Notes under the pieces: model-generated
Told to the model about the DNA's origin: nothing
Seen by the model: the letters and a program-made list of their open reading frames with translations, nothing else
Database searches by the model: none
Position numbers and translations under genes: made by a program
DNA from: Chitinophagaceae bacterium
GTDB lineage: Bacteria; Bacteroidota; Bacteroidia; Chitinophagales; Chitinophagaceae
Assembly: GCA_019454915.1 (NCBI GenBank)
Contig: JACFNM010000011.1
Span: 1 to 15,916, forward strand
Reading direction: 5' to 3'
DNA: 15,916 nucleotides
Shown: in pieces, positions 8,486-15,536 of the stretch
How the letters are laid out: each line of letters opens with the position of its first letter
How positions within the stretch are numbered: position 1 is the first letter of the stretch

Positions 8486-8494
8486 TCACTGCGG
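8486..8494 (-). other. Frameshift lesion 3 in the pseudogene
   Basis: The third piece ends PDYRPYPQ-stop. The sequence ccgcagtgaag would read on as RPYPAVKNNIPLDHFN if a single base (for example ccggcagtgaag) were restored, matching the expected family C-terminus. The GTG at 8489 is then an internal valine codon rather than a start. Confidence 0.7.
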
Positions 8495-8779
8495 ATAGGG
8501 CCTGTAGTCTGGTTTATTGGTAAAACAGTCCAGCATGGGATCGGCCGTTAGATCAAGCTGGTTCATGGGTGGTACGCCCAAAATATTCTCCATTGTCCGC
8601 ACCATGTTGATCTGCGAATAATAAGTGGAAACTACTTTTCCTCTTTGGGTATAGGGACTAATCACGAAACCTACTGTACGGTGTCCGTCTACATGGTCCA
8701 GCCCGTTTTGAGGATCATCTTCTGTAACGAACATGCAGGTCTCTTTCCAAAATTTACTGTTAGGGATGGCTTCTACGAT

Positions 8780-8800
8780 TCGCCCAGGAAGCTTCTTTTG
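8780..8800 (-). other. Lesion 2 in the pseudogene: internal deletion junction with frame change
   Basis: Upstream, the family-like sequence runs RDYGEFVKTIVHPKEASW and then reaches a stop at 8760-8762. In another frame, family-like sequence resumes with GRIVEAIPNSKFW. In this phosphoesterase family these two parts are normally separated by roughly 100 or more residues, including NDHT and ADND motifs, and none of that is present between them here. The exact join is not resolvable; tcctggg at the junction could be a short microhomology. Confidence 0.65.
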
Positions 8801-9763
8801 GATGAACTATTGTCTTTACAAATTCTCCGTAGTCGCGAAACGTTAATCCGTGCCTTAATACATTGTCCCAGATAAATCCGGAACTTGCATAGGCCAAAGG
8901 GTCTCCTCCATTATAGGGGTAGCTTCGTGTAAAACCGCCAAATGCCTTTTCAAGATATTCGGTAACAAGGGCTTCATCCGTCCACTGGTGTCCGGTAGTA
9001 CTTAAAACACCACTGCAGTTGAAGTTATCCATCAGGACAAATTGTTCGGCCAGCCGGTGATGATTAGGTGTAACATGCCATCCAAATTCCGCCAGGCTTG
9101 TATCTCCGTTACCCTGAGCCATATCGCCGAAGACCTGATCGTAGGTCCGGTTTTCCTTAATGATATATACCACGTGTTTGAAATGAGATGTTTGACTGGG
9201 AAGCCAGGGAACGGGCACTTTCTTCTTGCTTTTTGGGGTTGGATACATTTTTGCCATCATCTGCAAATAAGAGTTGTTTTCATGAACCGTATTGGTCATT
9301 CTGTTAAGACCATCCTGACCGGGAGTGGGAATGATGGAAATAGTACCCAGGACATCATGCGAGTTGTGGCCACGTCTATCTGTTCTTTGATTAAGTGAGC
9401 CTGCTCCGTTTACATTGGCAGCGTATAGAAAATTTCCTTTTTGATTAGTTATTACAGAGCCAGGGTACCAACCCGTAGGGATATAACCCAATACCTGACG
9501 CGGAGCTTTTGTCTGAATCACACAAATGGCATTTTCTTCTCCGTTGGCGACGTAAAGCCGGCTGCCATCGGGTGAAAGTGTAAGATTATTAGGCCCGCTT
9601 CCAAACAGAAGATCCTTATGTGCATGAACAGAGATGCTTTCAGTTAATTCATCTGTTCTGGTGTTAATGACAGATACAATATCACTGTTGGCGCAGGTGA
9701 CGTATAACTCACCCTGAATAGAGTTTAGCGCCAATCCGGTAGGAAGCAAACCTGTTTCTATTA

Positions 9764-9770
9764 TTTTTTT
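9764..9770 (-). other. Frameshift lesion 1 in the pseudogene, at an A7 tract
   Basis: On the coding strand a run of seven A is followed directly by two stop codons (taa tag). Adding one A would restore the reading through ...RRKK-IIETGLLPTGLALN, which continues the propeller smoothly. The TTG at 9749, which could open the next piece, is therefore an internal codon rather than a start. Homopolymer slippage, or a sequencing error in the run, are both possible origins. Confidence 0.75.
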
Positions 9771-10555
9771 CTTCTTTGTTTTTCAAGATTGATAACCGAT
9801 ACCGACCCGTTGTTCGCAATACCCGTCACCGAATCTACCAATACCTGAGATCCGGAACTGGTATACGTAACCTCTCCTTCTGCCGGTCTTCTCCCTCCAA
9901 GATTGGTTACGTAGGCCTTGCCGGATGTACCGAGAATAATATCATAAGGCGCGATACCCACCGGTATCAGCCGGATATCACTGGTGTCTTTCAAATTAAC
10001 GACGGCTATCGCATTGCTGCGGCTTAGGGTAACCCATAATTTATCCTCTGCTTCATTAACCGCAAAACCACAGGGAACGGGGACTCCACCTGTTTCCGGA
10101 GCAGGTAAAGTAATGGATCTCTCCCATTGCATGACGTTTGAAGGATTGACTGAGGCAACATGAATGTGACTGGTGGCGTCAGTAACATAAACCCTATGGT
10201 TATCTGAACTGAGATAAATTCCGGTAGGCGAAGCTCCACTGGCAGGATAGGGAAGTGTTTGTAAAACCGTTCTGTCGGCTACACGGATAAGATCCAGCGA
10301 TCGCATATTCTTCACGAAGAGTAGCTTTTCATCTTTCGACAACACCAAATCTACCGGTCTGCCGGGAATATACACCTGAAATCCTTCGGGCTGAAGGAGT
10401 TGGTTGGAAGGTACCAGTATGCTTCCCTTGGGCTGGATGCCGACTGTTCTGTTTTCTAATATTGGTTTTACCTGAGCTGCGGAAATGAAACAGCAGACGA
10501 TCAGAAGAAAAATAGAAATGGAAAGGGGCTTAATAGTAGCATTCAATCTTCTCAT

Positions 10556-10758
10556 GAGGATAAACTTTAAGAGTTAGATAAAAGAGTGGAGAGTTATCTC
10601 TTCATTCAATAGACTTCTTAAAGCTACGGATTTTCGATTTTCAGTGAACGCTAAAGCTTAAGCATCCCCGGTAATCGCAAAACAATACTCCAAAAGCTAC
10701 GTTAATAAAGCTTTCGTAATATCCATTTTAAATAGATTTGCAGGAATTCACTTAGAAT
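10556..10758. other. Intergenic region between the pseudogene and the thioredoxin-fold pair, with AAAGCT repeats
   Basis: This 203-bp gap separates the divergent pseudogene and the first TlpA-like gene. It holds four copies of AAAGCT on the plus strand (10620-10625, 10653-10658, 10693-10698, 10707-10712). Two of them extend to the 9-mer AAAGCTACG (10620-10628 and 10693-10701). The palindromes GCTTAAGC (10656-10663) and AAAGCTTT (10707-10714) overlap this set. No gene was seen here. The repeats could be a regulator's binding sites; that is speculative. Confidence 0.4.
10713..10740 (+). promoter_or_regulatory. Candidate Bacteroidota promoter for the thioredoxin-fold gene pair
   Basis: TAGATTTG at 10733-10740 is an exact match to the Bacteroidota -7 consensus TAnnTTTG. 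A TTC at 10713-10715 lies 17 bp upstream, one base off the -33 TTG. The start codon is 18 bp downstream of the -7 box, giving a short leader. Pattern match only. Confidence 0.4.
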
Positions 10759-12198
10759 ATGAAGACAGCAGTTCTTATTGCCCTTTTAATTTTGACTGGA
10801 ATAACGGGCTTTGCTCAAAGTGGTTACCAGATTAAGGTGACGCTTAAGCCCTATAATAAAGGTTACTTGTATTTGGGTCATCACTTTGGCAGCAGGCAGT
10901 ATATTATTGACTCCGCTGCTATCAACGCCAACAGTGAGGCTATTTTCACCGGTAAAGAAAAATTATTCGGCGGGGTGTATATGGTTATTTTCCCGCAGAA
11001 GAATGGCTGGTTCGAAATGTTGATTGATAAGCAGCAGCATTTTTCGGTTAGCGCAGACACTACGGATATTATCGGGAAGACCGTATTCGTCAACTCATCA
11101 GACAACGCACAGTTTCAAGAGTATCAAAAAATAGCCCAGGAGAAAGGAAAAACAGTGGCGGCATTGCAAAAGCGCCTGAAGGAAAACCCTGGTAGCCCGG
11201 ATTCAACGAAATGGAAAACCCAAATGACTGCGCTGAATAATGAAATGCAAAATTACCGGGAAGCATTTATGAAAGCACATCCCAATCACCTGCTGACTGC
11301 CATTTTTCATACACTGCAGGAACCTCAGGTACCGGAAGCCGCTCAACATCCGGGCGGGAAATACGATTCCTTATTTGCTTATCAGTACTATAAACAGCAT
11401 TATTGGGATGGGGTATCTTTCACCGATGAGCGCTTAATCCGGACGCCCGTTTTTGAACCAAAGCTGCAGCGGTATTTCAATAACGTACTTCAGCAGCAGC
11501 CCGACACATTAAGCAAAGCAGCTGATAAAATATTAGACGCTTCGGAGAGCAACAAAGAAATGTTTAAGTTTCTGTTGTCTACTTTAACGGAGAAATATAT
11601 TAATCCGGCTTATATGGGCCAGGATGCGGTGTTTGTTAACCTGTTTGAACGATATTATGCACCGGGCAAAGCCGATTACTGGATGAGTGAAAAATATCGT
11701 AAGGCCGTTTTCGATCGCGCCTATAGTGTGATGGCCAATTTGATTGGGGAAACTGCCGCTGACCTGAATATGGTAGATAGTTCCGGTAAACCAACGCCTT
11801 TATATAGCATCAAAGCGCCTTATGTTGTTATATGTTTTTGGGACCCTACCTGCGGTCATTGCCAGAAAGAGGTGCCCCAGTTGGACTCGCTCTATCAGTA
11901 TAAATGGAAAAAACAGGGAGTCCGGGTTTATGGAGTGATGACAGACGGCGGGAAAGAGGCCTGGCTGAAGTTCATCCGGGAGCATAATCTCAAAGGCTGG
12001 ACACATGTGTATCAGCTTCCCAAAGTGAGAGAAGCGGAATATGCTTCCAATAAGCCGGGCTATAAGCAACTGTATGATGTATACCAGACGCCCGTATTGT
12101 ATCTTTTGGATAAGGATAAAAAAATTATAGCCAAGAAACTTAATCATGAACAGTTAGACGAATTGTTACAAATTAAGTTGAAGGGAGGGGCGCAGTAG
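10759..12198 (+). CDS. Exported TlpA-like thioredoxin-fold protein with DUF4369-type N-terminal domain (CGHC)
   Basis: A 479-residue protein with a clear signal peptide (MKTAVLIALLILTGITGFAQ). Residues ~22-115 resemble the DUF4369-type beta domain common in Bacteroidota TlpA-family proteins. The middle ~120-335 is a helical, lysine- and glutamine-rich segment like those between that domain and the thioredoxin fold. Residues ~335-475 are thioredoxin-like with active site FWDPTCGHCQKE (C365, C368) and the expected cis-proline in QTP (P445). The CGHC pair is as in PDI and differs from the neighbour's CQPC, hinting at different redox potential. The likely role is thiol-disulfide exchange in the periplasm, for example reducing cysteines for cytochrome maturation. 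It lies 44 bp before a second family member. Confidence 0.87.
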   Translation: MKTAVLIALLILTGITGFAQSGYQIKVTLKPYNKGYLYLGHHFGSRQYIIDSAAINANSEAIFTGKEKLFGGVYMVIFPQKNGWFEMLIDKQQHFSVSADTTDIIGKTVFVNSSDNAQFQEYQKIAQEKGKTVAALQKRLKENPGSPDSTKWKTQMTALNNEMQNYREAFMKAHPNHLLTAIFHTLQEPQVPEAAQHPGGKYDSLFAYQYYKQHYWDGVSFTDERLIRTPVFEPKLQRYFNNVLQQQPDTLSKAADKILDASESNKEMFKFLLSTLTEKYINPAYMGQDAVFVNLFERYYAPGKADYWMSEKYRKAVFDRAYSVMANLIGETAADLNMVDSSGKPTPLYSIKAPYVVICFWDPTCGHCQKEVPQLDSLYQYKWKKQGVRVYGVMTDGGKEAWLKFIREHNLKGWTHVYQLPKVREAEYASNKPGYKQLYDVYQTPVLYLLDKDKKIIAKKLNHEQLDELLQIKLKGGAQ

Positions 12199-12208
12199 CC
12201 TAACTTTA
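12178..12208 (+). promoter_or_regulatory. Candidate promoter for the second thioredoxin-fold gene
   Basis: TTG at 12178-12180 is followed after 20 bp by TAACTTTA at 12201-12208, one base off TAnnTTTG. The geometry fits the Bacteroidota -33/-7 pattern and lies about 35 bp before the ATG at 12243. It overlaps the end of the upstream gene, so the downstream gene may have its own promoter as well as read-through. Pattern match only. Confidence 0.3.
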
Positions 12209-12242
12209 GCAATTTAAGAATCGAAGATTATTCTTTGTTAAT

Positions 12243-13502
12243 ATGAATCAACAATTTAGCATGAAAGGTAAGCCAGGCTTTTATCAGGAGCTCGTTTTAA
12301 GAGAAGACAAGTTCCGTCTTGCGTTTAGATTTCCGGGTTTCAAATTCATCGGTAGCTTTATGCTTGCCTTGTTCCTGGCTTTCCCTTGCGTGTTCCTATC
12401 CGCTCAAACCGCTACTCATAGTCAGTTTGTTGTTACCGGAAAGTTGAAGAATATTCCAAAAATGCCGGAACATATTTATATAGAATATGTATCGGCGAAT
12501 AACCGCATAATGGACAGTGCTCAGGTGAAGAAGGGTGAGTATAAATTTACCGGCGATATTGTCGAGCCAACATTCTGCAGATTAAGTACGGTCAACCGGC
12601 AACTCATTGAGCAGGGTACGGCAGTTGATAACGCAGCCGGTGAAGTCAATATATTTTTGTCTCCGGTCAAAATGGATGTTACGCATATTGATTCCTTTCC
12701 GAATATTGTTGTGAAGGGGTCTGCGGCGCATACGGATTATAAAGAATTTGAGAAAATTATTCAGCCTTACAATGATAGCATGCAGGCCTTTTTTAATGAC
12801 TACAAACAATACAGCGCCGAAGGAAATGTGGAAAAGGCTAAAGAAATCGAGATAAAGGCAACGCTTTTCGCGCAGGAAATCAGGGGAATATTCCGTTCTT
12901 TTATCCAATCCCACCCGTCTTCTTTCATGTCCTTTCTTTTGTTGCAGCAATATGCAGGAAATGATTTGAATGTAGCTGAAACAGAGCCGCTGTTTGAATG
13001 GTTGACGGAAGAGGTGAAGTCCTACCCTTCTGTAATTCAGTTTAAGCACATGCTGGATATTGCGAAAAGAACCAGTATCGGACAGATGGCGGCTGATTTT
13101 ACCCAAAATGATACGCTGGGTAATCCGGTAAGTCTTTCTTCTTTGCGGGGTAAATATCTGTTAGTGGATTTTTGGGCCAGTTGGTGCCAACCTTGCAGGA
13201 TAGAGAATCCGAATGTGGTGGAGGCATTCAACCGGTATAAGGATAAAGGATTTTTTGTGTTAGGTGTTTCATTGGACAGACCGGGTGGACAGGAAGCCTG
13301 GCTGAAAGCTATTCGTGACGACCGGCTTACCTGGACCCACGTGAGCGATTTACAGTTTTGGAATAACGCCGTGGCGGTGATGTATGGTATCCAGTCTATC
13401 CCCCAGAACCTCCTGCTTGACCCAACGGGAAAAATTATCGGTAAAAACTTAAGGGGACAGGAACTGCTGAACACACTGGAAGAACTGTTGAGGAACAACT
13501 AA
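12243..13502 (+). CDS. Exported TlpA family disulfide reductase-like protein (CQPC)
   Basis: A 419-residue protein. The N-terminus is unusually long: ~35 mixed basic/acidic residues precede a hydrophobic segment (about 36-54, ending VFLSAQ) that looks like a signal peptide. M1, M7 and M40 are possible starts. M40 would leave no basic n-region, so M1 or M7 is preferred. Residues ~60-160 resemble a DUF4369-type domain (MDSAQVKKGEYKFTG). The thioredoxin fold spans ~283-415, with FWASWCQPCRIENP (C315, C318) and a cis-proline in SIPQN (P387), close to classic TlpA/ResA proteins. It probably acts as a periplasmic thiol-disulfide oxidoreductase, paired with the CGHC protein encoded 44 bp upstream. 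The fold call is firm; the partner proteins are unknown. Confidence 0.87.
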   Translation: MNQQFSMKGKPGFYQELVLREDKFRLAFRFPGFKFIGSFMLALFLAFPCVFLSAQTATHSQFVVTGKLKNIPKMPEHIYIEYVSANNRIMDSAQVKKGEYKFTGDIVEPTFCRLSTVNRQLIEQGTAVDNAAGEVNIFLSPVKMDVTHIDSFPNIVVKGSAAHTDYKEFEKIIQPYNDSMQAFFNDYKQYSAEGNVEKAKEIEIKATLFAQEIRGIFRSFIQSHPSSFMSFLLLQQYAGNDLNVAETEPLFEWLTEEVKSYPSVIQFKHMLDIAKRTSIGQMAADFTQNDTLGNPVSLSSLRGKYLLVDFWASWCQPCRIENPNVVEAFNRYKDKGFFVLGVSLDRPGGQEAWLKAIRDDRLTWTHVSDLQFWNNAVAVMYGIQSIPQNLLLDPTGKIIGKNLRGQELLNTLEELLRNN

Positions 13503-13578
13503 CCGGGGAGTGTTGGCTGATAAGCGCCATCCCTCACCTAAACTATATTATTAGAACCCAAGGCTAATCAAAACATTA

Positions 13579-13866
13579 TCACAACAGCATTTTTACCAAC
13601 TTCTCCCATTCTTCCTGTAAACTGCTGTTATCCGGGAAAGGCTTTCCCGCCCGGCTATACCAGTATCGGGCATTAGAAATATCTCCTTCTCTCCTGTGCA
13701 GGTACGCGTGTATATAGGAGCCTTTATCGTCGTGGATATCCTGGATAATTTCATGGGCCGTATGCCAGTCGCCCCTGGCGTCATACCACAGCGATAGCAA
13801 ATAGGCGGAGATATGTACTGGTGGTTCTTCCTCTCCAAGGCTGGATGTAAAATTTTCAAAGTCCAT
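13579..13866 (-). CDS. Small TPR-like conserved protein of unknown function
   Basis: A 95-residue cytoplasmic-looking protein without a signal peptide. The core SAYLLSLWYDARGDWHTAHE, followed by IHAYLHRREGDISNARYWYSRAG, reads as two antiparallel helix pairs of TPR type. Similar small proteins with the HRREGD...NA.YWY signature are common in Bacteroidota and elsewhere as conserved hypotheticals. A second open frame on the same strand (13593-13859) is rejected because its product lacks this recognisable composition. The gene converges on the TlpA gene (76 bp between stops) and diverges from the kinase gene (120 bp between starts). No partner is evident. Confidence 0.75.
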   Translation of the reverse strand: MDFENFTSSLGEEEPPVHISAYLLSLWYDARGDWHTAHEIIQDIHDDKGSYIHAYLHRREGDISNARYWYSRAGKPFPDNSSLQEEWEKLVKMLL

Positions 13867-13934
13867 GCTTCAAAAATATATAAAATAATGTCGCTATTCC
13901 GCTGATGGCCTGATTCACCTTAACTTATTTCACT

Positions 13935-13942
13935 TAGCTTTG
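13935..13942 (+). promoter_or_regulatory. Candidate -7 promoter element for the kinase/carbonic anhydrase/gcvT operon
   Basis: TAGCTTTG exactly fits TAnnTTTG and lies 44 bp upstream of the kinase ATG. Only a weak -33 candidate (CTG at 13910-13912, 22 bp upstream) is present. Being in a divergent intergenic region ahead of a three-gene run supports it. Pattern match only. Confidence 0.4.
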
Positions 13943-13986
13943 CACGGTTTAAAAAAGGAAAACAAAATCTAATAAACTGACTCAGC

Positions 13987-14910
13987 ATGTCTTTGATAGT
14001 TGTAGGCTCCATGGCATTTGATGCTATTGAAACTCCGTTCGGAAAAAGTGATAAGATAGTGGGAGGAGCGGCTACCTACATAGCCTGGAGCGCTTCTAAT
14101 TTTACACGGCCTATTGATTTGATTTCCGTGGTGGGCGGCGACTTCCCCCAGAAAGAGCTTGGGCTGCTTCAGGCAAGAGGCGCTATATTAGAAGGGATCC
14201 AAATAAAAAGTGATAAGAAATCTTTTTTCTGGAGAGGTAAATACCACATGGACATGAACACCCGCGATACGCTGGAAACGCAATTAAATGTGTTGGGTGA
14301 ATTTGAACCGGTGGTGCCCGATTCCTATCAGAATGCAGACATTCTGATGCTGGGTAATCTTTCGCCTGCGGTGCAGTTAAGCGTGATAGATCAATTGGCA
14401 ACCCGTCCAAAACTGGTGGTGCTGGATACAATGAATTTTTGGATGGAAACAGCCATGACCGACCTTGAAAAAGTATTGAGAAAAGTAGATATTCTTCTGG
14501 TAAACGACAGCGAAGCAAGACAGTTGAGTGCACAGTATTCACTCGTACGTGCCGCCAAAGAGATCATGAAAATGGGCCCCAAATATTTAGTGATAAAAAA
14601 AGGTGAGCACGGAGCGCTGTTGTTTTCCTCCAACCAGGTGTTTTTTGCTCCTGCCCTTCCCATTGACGAGGTTTTTGATCCAACCGGCGCCGGGGATACT
14701 TTTGCGGGCGGCTTTATCGGGTATCTCGACAGCACGAAGGATTTTTCGTTTGAAGGATTGAAATCCGGAATTGTCATTGGCTCGGCAATGGCTTCTTTTT
14801 GTGTGGAGAAATTTGGTACCACACGCCTGAGAGAATTATCAAGAGAAGATATAGATAATAGAATAAAGCAATTTGTTGAATTGGTGAATTTTGATATTTC
14901 TTTGGTATAG
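13987..14910 (+). CDS. PfkB family carbohydrate/nucleoside kinase
   Basis: A 307-residue cytoplasmic protein of usual ribokinase-family length. The N-terminal substrate-side motif is VGGAATYIAWSASNF (G26, G27). The central NDSEA (N173, E176) is the family's metal/phosphate-contact motif. The C-terminal signature is DPTGAGDTFAGGF, with D237 as the expected catalytic base and the GAGD anion hole. It should phosphorylate a sugar or nucleoside hydroxyl with ATP; the exact substrate is not readable from these motifs. It is followed after 42 bp by the carbonic anhydrase-like gene and then gcvT, so a link to one-carbon or purine metabolism is possible but inferential. Confidence 0.9.
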   Translation: MSLIVVGSMAFDAIETPFGKSDKIVGGAATYIAWSASNFTRPIDLISVVGGDFPQKELGLLQARGAILEGIQIKSDKKSFFWRGKYHMDMNTRDTLETQLNVLGEFEPVVPDSYQNADILMLGNLSPAVQLSVIDQLATRPKLVVLDTMNFWMETAMTDLEKVLRKVDILLVNDSEARQLSAQYSLVRAAKEIMKMGPKYLVIKKGEHGALLFSSNQVFFAPALPIDEVFDPTGAGDTFAGGFIGYLDSTKDFSFEGLKSGIVIGSAMASFCVEKFGTTRLRELSREDIDNRIKQFVELVNFDISLV

Positions 14911-14952
14911 ACGATTCATCAACCGCTGATTAATCCATAGAAATGATAGGCG

Positions 14953-15522
14953 ATGGCGTTATTATTACCTGTAAAGGGAGTGTTACCGGCTATAGGAAAA
15001 AACTGTTATCTGGCGCCCAATGCTACTATTGTAGGCGCCGTAACTATGGGCGATGAATGCAGCGTTTGGTTCAACGCGGTCGTGAGAGGCGATGTAAATG
15101 CTATCCATATCGGCAACAAAGTGAACATCCAGGATGGCGCTGTAATCCATTGTACCTATCAGAAAACCCAGACTTATATAGGAAATAATGTCAGCATCGG
15201 GCATAATGCTATTGTGCATGGATGCCGGATAGATGACCATGTGCTGATAGGAATGGGCGCCATAGTGATGGACAACGCGGAGATAGGTAGTTATTCCATC
15301 ATTGCGGCTGGTGCAGTAGTATTAGAAGGAATGAAGGTGGAGCCGGGCGCCATCTACGCCGGCGTTCCCGCCAGGAAGGTAAAGGAAACGCCGCAGGAGC
15401 TAATCAGTGGCGAAATTGACCGCATAGCCCATAATTATCTCATGTATAGTAGCTGGTTCAAACAGGAGGACGGAAATGAATCACCGGATAATAATTCTGA
15501 TAAATACGGGTTAATTAAATAA
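14953..15522 (+). CDS. Gamma carbonic anhydrase family protein (hexapeptide-repeat left-handed beta helix)
   Basis: A 189-residue protein in which most of the first 140 residues are hexapeptide-repeat turns (IGNKVNIQDGAVIH, IGNNVSIGHNAIVHG, IGMGAIVMDNAEIG) forming a left-handed beta helix, with a helical C-terminus. H66, H84 and H89 match the three zinc/iron ligands of gamma carbonic anhydrases. RGDVNAI (R45, D47) and Q60 match other conserved active-site residues. The length and absence of an acidic loop resemble the short YrdA/CaiE-like branch, in which hydration activity is variable. The ATG at 14953 starts directly at the conserved N-terminal strand. Gaps are 42 bp to the kinase and 14 bp to gcvT. 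It could hydrate CO2 released by glycine cleavage (inference), or be an acyltransferase-like relative. Confidence 0.87.
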   Translation: MALLLPVKGVLPAIGKNCYLAPNATIVGAVTMGDECSVWFNAVVRGDVNAIHIGNKVNIQDGAVIHCTYQKTQTYIGNNVSIGHNAIVHGCRIDDHVLIGMGAIVMDNAEIGSYSIIAAGAVVLEGMKVEPGAIYAGVPARKVKETPQELISGEIDRIAHNYLMYSSWFKQEDGNESPDNNSDKYGLIK

Positions 15523-15536
15523 TAGAGTATTAAATA

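Larger units (their letters stand above)
8289..10555 (-). pseudogene. Decayed gene: YncE-like propeller fused to alkaline/acid phosphatase-family phosphoesterase
   Basis: Read on the minus strand, four open pieces in alternating frames (10555-9761, 9749-8760, 8734-8486, 8489-8289) join into one protein. Piece 1 starts at ATG 10555 with a signal peptide (MRRLNATIKPLS... ISAAQ) and YVTD/YVTN propeller strands. Piece 2 continues the propeller (LYVTCANSDIVSVIN, LYVANGEENAICV) and enters a phosphoesterase domain (HVVYIIKENRTYDQVFGDM, TPNHHRLAEQFVLMDN, TGHQWTDE). Upstream of the third start, the frame already encodes GRIVEAIPNSKFWKETC, followed by VTEDDPQNGLDHVDGHR. Piece 4 gives the family C-terminus (NNIPLDHFN... 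GYDTPYPD). Lesions are single-base shifts near 9764-9770 and 8486-8494, and a frame-changing deletion near 8780-8800 where the ADND-type segment of the family is missing. About 755 codons remain. A functional product is unlikely. Confidence 0.85.

Noticed and set aside
8760..9749. Independent phosphatase gene starting at TTG 9749
   Set aside because: The propeller continues uninterrupted across the frameshift (IIETGLLPTGLA), so the TTG is internal to a broken larger gene.
13503..13578. Possible terminator hairpin after the second TlpA-like gene
   Set aside because: Only a 4-bp stem (tggc/gcca) with a long loop and no adjacent T-run could be found.
13593..13859. 88-codon frame overlapping the small TPR-like gene on the same strand
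   Set aside because: The 95-residue frame carries the conserved TPR-like signature; this one does not.
13871..13878. TATTTTTG on the minus strand as a -7 box for the small TPR-like gene
   Set aside because: It is only 4 bp from the start codon and lacks a -33 TTG; in an AT-rich stretch it may be chance.
14391..14822. 143-codon minus-strand open frame opposite the PfkB kinase
   Set aside because: Lies wholly opposite conserved kinase motifs and has no recognisable features.
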